From assembly GCA_023384455.1 (NCBI GenBank), contig JAHDWH010000051.1, forward strand, positions 1-33,077: 33,077 nt of DNA. The letters are read 5' to 3'. Origin of the DNA: Caldilineaceae bacterium. Lineage in GTDB: Bacteria; Chloroflexota; Anaerolineae; Caldilineales; Caldilineaceae. This document shows positions 8,580-14,550 of the stretch, piece after piece. Within the stretch, counting starts at the first letter, position 1; the number at the start of each line of letters is the position of its first letter. Position numbers and translations under genes: made by a program. The notes beneath the pieces are model-generated. The model was not told where the DNA came from, did not search any database, and saw only the letters and a list, made by a program, of their open reading frames with translations.

Positions 8580-8794
8580 TGGAAAAAGATGCTTCCGACA
8601 GTCCGCTGGCTGGCATTCCCGCCTTGACCGCAACCGGCTTCCTGCGCCAGAACGGGGTATCCTGGGCCGGCCAACTCTATCAGGAAGCCGTCCCCAGCCA
8701 GCCACTGCCGATTCCGCTCAAACTGATTCCCTATTACGCCTGGGACAACCGGGGGAAGTCCGAGATGACCGTGTGGATGGATTTGGTGGGGTGA
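8580..8794 (+). pseudogene. Remnant of beta-L-arabinofuranosidase (GH127/DUF1680) C-terminus
   Basis: About 70 codons run in one frame to a stop at 8794. The part LKLIPYYAWDNRGKSEMTVW matches the conserved C-terminal end of the GH127/DUF1680 family, where IPYYAWANRG-type sequence precedes the terminus. The rest of the roughly 600-residue enzyme is absent, and the fragment begins at the divergent promoter, so it has no start signal of its own. I take it as a deletion remnant. It hints that an arabinoside-degrading enzyme once stood beside the isomerase-kinase-transketolase cluster. The family match is from memory of the motif only. Confidence 0.55.
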
Positions 8795-8979
8795 CGTGCC
8801 AGTCTACCCACCGCCGATCGAAACTCCGTTTTGTGCTGCCGATGGCTACGGTATTTTCCGCCGACGCGTTCCGCGGTTATACCCGCGGTGCGGGGAGAAA
8901 GTACGATTTGGAGGGTGGGATGGTGCGATGAGGGGGATGGTAGATCGCAGAGCGATTCTACGGGGAGAAAATATTCAGT

Positions 8980-9009
8980 TTGACAGTCACTAAGATGGGG
9001 TATTATAGT
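8980..9009 (+). promoter_or_regulatory. Predicted promoter of the reverse transcriptase locus
   Basis: A perfect -35 TTGACA (8980-8985) and -10 TATAGT (9004-9009) with an 18-base spacer. The transcript would start near 9016 and have an unusually long leader of about 190 bases before the reverse transcriptase ATG. From 8795 to 8979 I see no gene, only small palindromes such as CCGCGG-N6-CCGCGG near 8870 and an imperfect stem at 8941-8960. Confidence 0.6.
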
Positions 9010-9015
9010 AGTTGT

Positions 9016-9205
9016 AAGATTTCTGTGCTACTCATTAACCTTGTGGCAACAGAATAAGGATTAAACCTCGGTTCACAAACGGCATTAGCTTGTGGCTTAT
9101 CCACCGCCTCATTTGGCGGAGGCAAGCGTAAAAAAGGGAATCACATTCATGCGTTGAATGCATAGTTCCATGCTGTATTCTACGTACCAAAAACGGAAGG
9201 TTTTC
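9016..9205 (+). ncRNA. Candidate structured leader or non-coding RNA of the reverse transcriptase
   Basis: No open frame explains this 190-base stretch between the predicted transcript start and the reverse transcriptase gene. It contains a compact branched fold at 9088-9127. An outer GCTTG/CAAGC stem encloses a small TGG/CCA stem and a CCGCC/GGCGG stem (9104-9108 with 9115-9119). An alternative GCCTC/GAGGC pairing competes with the last one. A further ATTCA-TGCGT-TGAAT hairpin lies at about 9146-9160. Several defence reverse transcriptases (DRT2, DRT9) use a non-coding RNA encoded directly upstream as template or partner. The assignment here rests on position and foldability only. Confidence 0.4.
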
Positions 9206-10702
9206 ATGAAGCGATTGGTTGAACTTTCAAACGAAGATGTAAAAAGGCACTTCTTGAAGGGGAGTAGCTACTTCAATGGAGATATGCCCAGTTACATCAG
9301 TTTTGAACCGATTCTGGCCGATGTTGATACGATCTTAAATGGCGGAAACTATGCTGCTTTTCAGGCGGCGAACCCTAACGATTTTTCAGGAGTAAACTAC
9401 AATTTCGTCGCGAATAAGGATGGAAAATTCGCATGGCGGCCGCTTGAGCTAATGCACCCGGCGATTTATGTTTCCTTGGTAAACGAAATCTGTAAGTCCG
9501 AGAATTGGGCACATATCACTCACCGCGTGTCGGAATTTGAAGGTGGCGCAGTTGACTGTTGCAGCGCTCCAGTGATGTCACTTGATATTCAGACAGATGT
9601 AGCAACGCAGGTTAGGAGTTGGTGGCAAAGTGTGGAGCAGCGATCCCTAACCTACTCTCTGGACTTCAGCCACGTTCTTCATACCGATGTAACAGATTGT
9701 TACGGTTCTCTATACACACACAGCATTTCCTGGGCGCTTCACGGCGTAAAAATGGCGAAAGAGAATAAGCGTAAGAAGTCCCTCCTTGGAAATAAGGTCG
9801 ATTCACACATTCAAGCGAGCCGGTATGGGCAGACCAACGGGATTTCTCAGGGTTCGGTCTTAATGGACTTCGTGGCGGAAATCGTGCTTGGATTTGTCGA
9901 CGAACAGATCAACATAGAACTTGGTGAACCGGACGATTTTCGAATTCTACGATATCGAGACGATTACAGAATATTCGCAAACAGTGACGATCGAGCCGAA
10001 GGAATATTGAAGATCATCAGTGATAAATTGTGGTCAGTCGGCATGAAACTAGGCGTTTCGAAGACATATATGAGTAAGAATGTCATTGAAGGATCGATAA
10101 AGCCGGACAAGCTGGCTGGCATTGATCTGCAAGATCTTGGAGACGCAAATGCGAAGACAATTCAGAAGCAACTTCTGAGGCTACATGCATTTGGTCAGCG
10201 CTTCCCAAACAGTGGCGCGCTTCGTCGCTTGGTTAGCGAGTTTCACACCAAGTTGTCTGTGCAAACTGAGAAGCCGGATGATCTAGAAGTGCAAGTTGCT
10301 ATTGCTACCGACATCGCGGTTGTTTCGCCCGTCACTATTCCCGCTATTGCAGCTATTCTAAGTCATCTCATTTCGCTCACCTCAACTGAAGAAAAAATTC
10401 GGCTGTGGACGAAGGTACGTAAAAAACTGGCTCGCGTGCCTTATAACGGCTATCTTGAAATATGGTTACAGCGGGTGACGCAGCCGAGTTCGGTTGGCAT
10501 AACGTTCTCTAGTGATGAGCCGATCTGTCAAATCGTGAACGGTGAATCTCCAAAACTTTGGGAAAACACCTGGATCGCAAGCAATGATCTGAAGGCTGTA
10601 TTGGAGGTATCAAAGATTGTTGTGAGCTCAGCGGCTGATGCCCAAGAAATCGTCACACCTGAAGAAGTTGAGTTGTTCAAACAGAATGCTTGGGCATACT
10701 AA
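9206..10702 (+). CDS. DRT/Abi-type (unknown-group) reverse transcriptase
   Basis: RNA-directed DNA polymerase of the antiphage or abortive-infection kind, 498 aa. The N-terminus has the motif FLKGSSYFNGDMPSYISF (residues 16-33), typical of defence reverse transcriptases. Catalytic segments are HTDVTDCY (D161), followed by YTHSISWALHG, then NGISQGS (211-217) and YRDD (Y250-D253), so all three catalytic aspartates are present. No maturase, endonuclease or integrase domain follows. About 200 residues of helical C-terminus include YLEIWLQRV, as in other Abi/DRT proteins. The ATG at 9206 is chosen for GGAAGG just upstream and for the match of the N-terminus; an ATG at 9158 lacks this. The gene is visibly richer in A+T than its neighbours and stands alone between repeats and toxin-antitoxin genes. 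The DRT subtype could not be fixed. Confidence 0.88.
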   Translation: MKRLVELSNEDVKRHFLKGSSYFNGDMPSYISFEPILADVDTILNGGNYAAFQAANPNDFSGVNYNFVANKDGKFAWRPLELMHPAIYVSLVNEICKSENWAHITHRVSEFEGGAVDCCSAPVMSLDIQTDVATQVRSWWQSVEQRSLTYSLDFSHVLHTDVTDCYGSLYTHSISWALHGVKMAKENKRKKSLLGNKVDSHIQASRYGQTNGISQGSVLMDFVAEIVLGFVDEQINIELGEPDDFRILRYRDDYRIFANSDDRAEGILKIISDKLWSVGMKLGVSKTYMSKNVIEGSIKPDKLAGIDLQDLGDANAKTIQKQLLRLHAFGQRFPNSGALRRLVSEFHTKLSVQTEKPDDLEVQVAIATDIAVVSPVTIPAIAAILSHLISLTSTEEKIRLWTKVRKKLARVPYNGYLEIWLQRVTQPSSVGITFSSDEPICQIVNGESPKLWENTWIASNDLKAVLEVSKIVVSSAADAQEIVTPEEVELFKQNAWAY

Positions 10703-10800
10703 CGTCGTCGGTCACCAAAAATTGTGGGGAGAAACGACAATTGGCGATTATCTGGCAATCTGATTGGGCATTCGTCGATTCCTCAACCTATGCCAATTCA

Positions 10801-10910
10801 CCTCACAAAATCTTCCAACCGCGCCGCCATCCCCGCCAGCACACCCGCCCGCCGAATCAATTCGGCGTCTGCTATGGGAAACCCGTTGAAAACGGGTTGG
10901 GATTCTCGTG
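10801..10910. repeat. Dispersed accessory-island repeat, copy 1
   Basis: This stretch of about 100 bp, starting near cttccaaccgcgccgccat and ending in the hairpin AACCCGTT-GAA-AACGGGTT, recurs almost base for base at 12073-12170. Read on the minus strand it encodes a short tail of the type RAGVLAGMAARLEDF, so it may be a decayed gene end. From 10703 to 10800, just behind the reverse transcriptase, I see only a weak AATTGGC/GCCAATT pair. Confidence 0.75.
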
Positions 10911-10912
10911 CC

Positions 10913-11287
10913 CTTGAGTTTGGCTCTTTGAGGGGCTAGTGCATCATCCAGTCTTAATTTTCGGGTTAATACCTGACTGAAATACCCGAAATTTTAGTGC
11001 AGATGATGCACTAGAGGTAAGCTCGGTCACTCGACAGGGGTACTCCGAAACCGATTTTCTAGCCAGTTGTCCCTGATCCAGACACAACTGGCCTAGAAAA
11101 CGGCTAAAAAACGCATAGAAACTGGGGAAGACGGATAAACGGTCTGGTTTCATTAGCTGGCTCTCCGACGTCATAGGGCAAACCTGACGAGAATTCCGCA
11201 AGAATCGCTTTCTGCAGGGCCTTCTACTTGACTTTACCGCGTCTTTTTCCCTTTGCCTACCCCTTTTCTCAAAGAGCCAAACTCAAG
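10913..11287. mobile_element. MITE-like element with 19-bp terminal inverted repeats
   Basis: The ends at 10913-10931 and 11269-11287 are perfect 19-bp reverse complements (CTTGAGTTTGGCTCTTTGA). Inside lie a 79-bp palindrome (10936-11014, outer arms CTAGTGCATCAT, inner arms TTTCGGGT) and an imperfect 16-bp stem (11055-11070 with 11084-11100). No open frame of note is present. A non-autonomous transposable element is the simplest reading. No clear target duplication was seen, so two inverted copies of a simpler repeat remain possible. Confidence 0.55.
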
Positions 11288-11301
11288 TCTCATAGCAGGT
11301 C

Positions 11302-11350
11302 GCTCGCTGTCCCGCCAATTTCTCCCACTGCGCCTCCACCCCGCCAGCAC
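11302..11350. repeat. Dispersed accessory-island repeat, diverged partial copy
   Basis: The segment around cccgccaatttctcccactg and the following ccgccagcacgccgaa resembles 12238-12290 and 10830-10850. Its minus-strand reading (RRAGGVEAQWEKLAG) resembles those of the other copies. It directly precedes the BrnT promoter. Confidence 0.45.
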
Positions 11351-11391
11351 GCCGAAACATCTGAAACTGGGTGGATGTTACCCCGTTTTTC

Positions 11392-11400
11392 TGTTATAAT
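11392..11400 (+). promoter_or_regulatory. Extended -10 promoter of the BrnT-type module
   Basis: The sequence TGTTATAAT is a perfect -10 hexamer with an upstream TG (extended -10). No good -35 is seen. The expected start is near 11407, leaving a leader of about 57 bases with tacgca and actga direct repeats that could be an autoregulatory site. Confidence 0.6.
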
Positions 11401-11463
11401 GTGGGCAAGAAAGTACGCATTCGATGACTGAATACGCAGACTGAAGGGAAGATTCTGCTGACA

Positions 11464-11757
11464 ATGGAGTTCATCTTTGAATGGGGTGTTGGCAAAGCCC
11501 GGTCCAATTTGAGATGGCATGGGATCAGCTTTGAAGAAGCAAAGACTGTATTCAATGATCCTCTGCTGCTTACCTATCCCGATGACTTCCATTCGGAGAC
11601 AGAAGACCGCCTCATCAGCATTGGCTATTCAGGTCGCGAGCGATTATTGTTGGTTGTCCATACCGAGCGAGATCAAGACAACGAGCTTTTGATTCGAATC
11701 ATCAGCAGCCGCAAAGCTACAGCAGCGGAACGAAAAACCTATGAAGAATCAGCCTAA
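11464..11757 (+). CDS. brnT: BrnT family toxin (DUF497)
   Basis: Small RNase-like toxin of a type II toxin-antitoxin module, 97 aa, RelE-like fold. It has the classic BrnT opening FEWGVGKARSNLRWHGISFEEAKTVF, with WD/WGxxKxxxNxxKHGxxF as the family form, followed by ISIGYSGRERLLLVVHTER and the C-terminal IRIISSRKATAAERKTYEE. The Arg-Ala-Thr near the end is the conserved RKA segment of the family. GGGAAG lies upstream of the ATG. The downstream antitoxin gene overlaps by 17 bases, so the pair is translationally coupled in toxin-first order. Confidence 0.92.
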   Translation: MEFIFEWGVGKARSNLRWHGISFEEAKTVFNDPLLLTYPDDFHSETEDRLISIGYSGRERLLLVVHTERDQDNELLIRIISSRKATAAERKTYEESA

Positions 11758-12028
11758 CCCCAATACAGAGCCTGATATGCTGCCTGAATATGATTTCAGC
11801 GGCAAAAAGGGTGTCCGAGGTAAGTATTACCAGGCCTATCGGCAGGGCCATACTGTCCGAGTGATTCAAGAGGATGGCAGCGCGACCAGCCAATACTTTA
11901 CGTTGGAAGACGGTGCAGTATTACTCGCCCCAGACGTGCGCAAATACTTCCCTGATTCGGACAGCGTGAATCAGGCGCTGCGCGGCCTGATTCAACTCAT
12001 TCCCCAGGAATCACAAAAGGCCGCCTAA
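11741..12028 (+). CDS. Antitoxin of the BrnT module (non-canonical)
   Basis: Probable antitoxin partner of the overlapping BrnT gene, 95 aa. It does not show a clear BrnA helix-turn-helix. It resembles a family often found beside HicA/BrnT toxins with the pattern PEYDFSGKKGVRGKYYQAYRQG at the N-terminus and DVRKYFPDSDSVNQALRGLI at the C-terminus. The middle carries an extra QYFTLEDGAVLLAP segment seen in a subset of the family. The call is by context and remembered motif. Confidence 0.75.
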   Translation: MKNQPNPNTEPDMLPEYDFSGKKGVRGKYYQAYRQGHTVRVIQEDGSATSQYFTLEDGAVLLAPDVRKYFPDSDSVNQALRGLIQLIPQESQKAA

Positions 12029-12072
12029 CCAGCCAGACTTCATTTGTCAGAATTCCGTATCGTCGCATCTCG

Positions 12073-12325
12073 TCGATGCTTCCAACCGCGTCGCCATCCC
12101 CGGCAGCACACCCGCCCGCCGAATTAATTTCGGCGTCTGCTATGGGAAACCCGTTGAAAACGGGTTGGGTATCGGGTCTTAGCGCGTTTCAACGCACTTT
12201 GCGTAGCAGGCGTCGGTTTCAACCGGCGCTGGCCGCTCGTCGTCCCGCCAACCTCTCCCACCGCGCCGCCATCCCCGCTCGCGCACCGAAAGTCTTTTCC
12301 ACCGGCTGCGGGCTGGTCAGGGAAT
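12073..12325. repeat. Dispersed accessory-island repeat, copies 2 and 3 in tandem
   Basis: Positions 12073-12170 repeat 10810-10905, including the AACCCGTT-GAA-AACGGGTT hairpin. Two more mini-hairpins follow (GCGTTTCAACGC near 12185 and GGTTTCAACC near 12214). Then comes a second relative, 12236-12320, whose end (ccgaaagtcttttccaccgg) recurs at 13098. The minus-strand reading of the latter, PQPVEKTFGARAGMAARWER, looks like a gene tail, but I do not recognise the protein. Confidence 0.7.
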
Positions 12326-12336
12326 CGATCTGGCGT

Positions 12337-12365
12337 TTTGCAGTTATAACGAGGGTCGTTATACT
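12337..12365 (+). promoter_or_regulatory. higBA promoter with embedded operator
   Basis: A -35 TTTGCA (12337-12342) and -10 TATACT (12360-12365) are 17 bases apart. An inverted repeat TATAACGA-GGG-TCGTTATA (12345-12363) fills the spacer and overlaps the -10, as expected for autorepression by HigA or the complex. Transcription should start at about 12372, one base before the higB ATG, so the mRNA is probably leaderless. Confidence 0.7.
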
Positions 12366-12372
12366 ACTACCT

Positions 12373-12666
12373 ATGATACAGTCGTTCCGAAACCCCGGCA
12401 GCGAAGACATTTTTGATGGCTTGGCGTCCCGGGCTGCCAGGAAATGCTGCCCTCAATCCATTTGGCCGGTTGCCCGTAGGAAGTTGGACCAAATTAACCG
12501 TGTGGGCGAAGTTGCAGAACTGCGCGTGCCCCCAGGAAATCACTTGGAACGCCTGAAGGGTGACAGAGAAGATCAGTACAGCATCCGGATCAACCAGCAA
12601 TACCGGATTTGTTTCGTTTGGGAGGAAGGCCATGCCTACGAAGTTGAAATCACCGATTACCACTAG
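12373..12666 (+). CDS. higB: HigB-type toxin (RelE/ParE superfamily)
   Basis: Ribosome-dependent mRNA interferase toxin, 97 aa. It matches the HigB family along its length: IQSFRNPGSEDIFDG at the start, VARRKLDQIN, ELRVPPGNHLERLKGDR and the terminal QYSIRINQQYRICFVW with EITDYH. The ATG at 12373 is used. No ribosome site precedes it, and the predicted transcript start lies one base upstream, consistent with a leaderless message. Its 3' end overlaps the higA gene by 35 bases, toxin first, which is the usual hig order. Confidence 0.93.
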   Translation: MIQSFRNPGSEDIFDGLASRAARKCCPQSIWPVARRKLDQINRVGEVAELRVPPGNHLERLKGDREDQYSIRINQQYRICFVWEEGHAYEVEITDYH

Positions 12667-13000
12667 AAGAGATTCCGGTCATCGACTTCCAAGTCATCGA
12701 CCGCCTACCCATCCGGGCGAAATGCTCCTGGAGGAGTTTTTGCTGCCGCTGGAACTGACACAGGCCGAGTTTGCGCGTCGTCTTGGTGTATCATATCCGC
12801 GATTGAATGAAATCATAAAGGGGCGTCGATCTGTCACGCCCGATACCGCGTTGCGGCTTTCCCAGGTGTTGGGTATGTCTGCAGATTTCTGGTTGGGTTT
12901 GCAGCAAGATTGGGATTTGTGGCACGCCATGCGCAGCCCTGAAGCCGAGAAAATTTCCCAACTGATGCCGATATCCACTCACGAAATAGACGTCGCTTAG
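12632..13000 (+). CDS. higA: HigA-type antitoxin (XRE helix-turn-helix)
   Basis: Antitoxin and autoregulator of the hig module, 122 aa. The core HPGEMLLEEFLLPLELTQAE opens a helix-turn-helix with FARRLGVSYPRLNEIIKG and ends in the family mark ADFWLGLQQDWDLWHA. GGAGGAAGG lies just before the ATG at 12632. The gene starts inside higB in another frame. It likely binds the palindrome at 12345-12363. About 20 N-terminal residues before the core are poorly conserved. Confidence 0.93.
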   Translation: MPTKLKSPITTRRDSGHRLPSHRPPTHPGEMLLEEFLLPLELTQAEFARRLGVSYPRLNEIIKGRRSVTPDTALRLSQVLGMSADFWLGLQQDWDLWHAMRSPEAEKISQLMPISTHEIDVA

Positions 13001-13085
13001 CAAGCAAGATGCTGTGAATTCGCTGATGGCGAGGGTTGCATATACCAATCGCTGTCCCCAGCGTACAAGAATAGATAACCCTTTC

Positions 13086-13133
13086 CCCGCCCGCACACCG
13101 AAGGTCTTCTCCACCGGCTGCGGGCTGGTCGGG
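13086..13133. repeat. Dispersed accessory-island repeat, copy 4
   Basis: The stretch from cgcacaccgaaggtcttctc to the ggctgcgggctggtc that follows repeats 12280-12320 with few changes. It closes the accessory island on the right, just before the nucleoside hydrolase stop codon. The rest of 13001-13186 shows no gene. Confidence 0.7.
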
Positions 13134-13186
13134 CCGTAAGGCTCACACCGGCCCGTACCCGCCTATTGAGCAGACACCCGAAATCG

Positions 13187-14107
13187 TTACCGGTTGAAGT
13201 TGCGCGACTCACGCCGGATGAACTGGGCCAATTTGGCAAAGAGGTCTTCGTGAATAAAGCGCGTGTTCACATTATCGTAGACACGAATGGGGCGGTACTG
13301 GCCGGTGTGGATATAGTGCATCTGCTCGTCGAAGGTGGGCGCGGGACGCCACGACCACTGACCGCATTCCGGGTCCAGGATAATGCCGATGCAGGGGGAA
13401 TCGCCCAGGGAACGATATTCCATCTCCGGGCGCGTTCGGGCATTGTGCGCAATCAACTGCTCGACCAGATATTTGCCGATTTCGCCCTGGGGATAGATTT
13501 TCTCGATCAGCTCCGCATAGCCGACACTCATCGTCCGATAGGTGGTCCGGGGAATCTGCCATACCTCCAGGTTGGACTTCATCACCACATTGGCGGCGTG
13601 GATGTCGTTGGAGAGATTGTATTCTCGTCCACCGCTGGGCCAGGTGTTTCCACCGATCCAGAGCACGCGCACGTTGCGCTCTGCGATTCTCGGCTCCAGG
13701 AGAAGGGCAGACGCCATCTCGGTAAGCGGCCCGTAGAAGGCCACATACAGCGGCCTATCGTCGTCCTTCATCGCCTCTTCGATGATCAGCCGCGCGCCGG
13801 GCGAGTCGGCGGGTGTCGTTTCATCCGGCATTGCATAGGGCGCGCCGGCTTCCACCCGCACATCACCCTCCAGCCCCATCAAGCGCAGGAGCAGCATTGT
13901 CTCGTCGTAGCTATCCTGCATACTCGTGGCCGACTTGCCCGTCCCAAAATGGGCGGGAATGATGCCGTGGAGATCGAACGACGGCGTTAGAATGGCGTGT
14001 ACAATCGCGTACTGGTCATCCGCCTCGTTCTTGGCGTCTGTGTTGACGATCACGCGCTGCTTGGCCTCGGGCGGATAGGCTACATCGAAAACTGTGAAAT
14101 CACTCAT
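13187..14107 (-). CDS. Inosine-uridine nucleoside hydrolase-like protein
   Basis: Predicted N-ribohydrolase that cleaves a nucleoside into base and pentose, 306 aa. The calcium and catalytic motif near the N-terminus is IVNTDAKNEADDQYA (N22-T-D24 to D30-D31). The usual form is DTDPGIDDA, so this copy has two extra residues and Asn for the first Asp. Further family parts are YGPLTEMASAL, VRVLWIGGN and NLSNDIHAANVV. The divergent motif suggests an unusual substrate or a subfamily of its own. AGGAG lies eight bases before the ATG at 14107. It stands alone on the minus strand with a promoter and operator nearly identical to those of the transketolase operon, so it may feed the same pathway. Confidence 0.85.
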   Translation of the reverse strand: MSDFTVFDVAYPPEAKQRVIVNTDAKNEADDQYAIVHAILTPSFDLHGIIPAHFGTGKSATSMQDSYDETMLLLRLMGLEGDVRVEAGAPYAMPDETTPADSPGARLIIEEAMKDDDRPLYVAFYGPLTEMASALLLEPRIAERNVRVLWIGGNTWPSGGREYNLSNDIHAANVVMKSNLEVWQIPRTTYRTMSVGYAELIEKIYPQGEIGKYLVEQLIAHNARTRPEMEYRSLGDSPCIGIILDPECGQWSWRPAPTFDEQMHYIHTGQYRPIRVYDNVNTRFIHEDLFAKLAQFIRRESRNFNR

Positions 14108-14150
14108 CGGTTGGAACTCCTGTCATAGGGGGTTGCGCTGAGGGTTTTTC

Positions 14151-14166
14151 TTGAATACATATTCAA
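14151..14166 (-). promoter_or_regulatory. Predicted operator of the nucleoside hydrolase gene
   Basis: Perfect 7-bp inverted repeat TTGAATA-CA-TATTCAA, placed just downstream of the predicted transcript start. It matches the site at 8516-8531 at 13 of 16 positions, including both half sites but one base. Confidence 0.65.
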
Positions 14167-14188
14167 CTGCAAATAAACATTCAGATAA

Positions 14189-14217
14189 AGAATACAAAAA
14201 AAACATCTGCTTGTCAA
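14189..14217 (-). promoter_or_regulatory. Promoter of the nucleoside hydrolase gene
   Basis: On the minus strand the -35 is TTGACA (14217-14212) and the -10 is TATTCT (14194-14189), with a 17-base spacer. The -35 plus first spacer bases TTGACAAGC and the T-rich run ending in TTTTTGTAT are shared with the promoter at 8550-8578. Confidence 0.8.
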
Positions 14218-14229
14218 ACGCCAATGGTT

Positions 14230-14511
14230 TCTTGGGAACGCAGATTTCGCAGAGGACACAGATTTCACAGATTTTTAATCCGCGTCAATCCGTCCTTTCT
14301 GTGTCATCCGCGTTCTATTTTCAGGTTGGTTCTCTTTCTCCAAATTATGGAAATACAGATTACCCAGAGAGGACCGATATCAGCGCAGATCAGTTGTTTC
14401 CGGTAACTACCTAAGCCAAGCGATCAGAGGGACGCAGATTTTCATGATTTGAATTGATCTGCGTTGAAATCAGGTAAATCTGCGTCCGTTTTTGATTGGC
14501 TTAGTAGTTAC
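14230..14511. repeat. Dispersed 'cgcagatt' palindromic repeats, copies 2 and 3
   Basis: The gap between the nucleoside hydrolase promoter and the phosphoesterase gene is filled by two repeat copies. The first (about 14230-14345) carries CACAGATT and TCCGCGT words. The second is a 109-bp hairpin, 14403-14511, with ends GTAACTAC/GTAGTTAC and inner arms GGACGCAGATTT/AAATCTGCGTCC. Its core is very close to the copy at 28173-28269. No gene was seen here. Confidence 0.75.
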
Positions 14512-14550
14512 TGTTTCCGCGCAAATCAGCGTCCTACTTCCATTGGGAAT

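Noticed and set aside
9001..9157. Integron attC site around the reverse transcriptase
   Set aside because: Some AAC-ending words are present, but no paired GTTRRRY core site or integrase was found.
9206..10702. Group II intron or retron reverse transcriptase
   Set aside because: No maturase or HNH domain, no intron domain V/VI type hairpin downstream, and the N- and C-terminal motifs fit the DRT/Abi group better.
12076..12372. N-terminal extension of the HigB frame
   Set aside because: The region is dispersed repeat and promoter DNA. HigB homology begins at the ATG at 12373.
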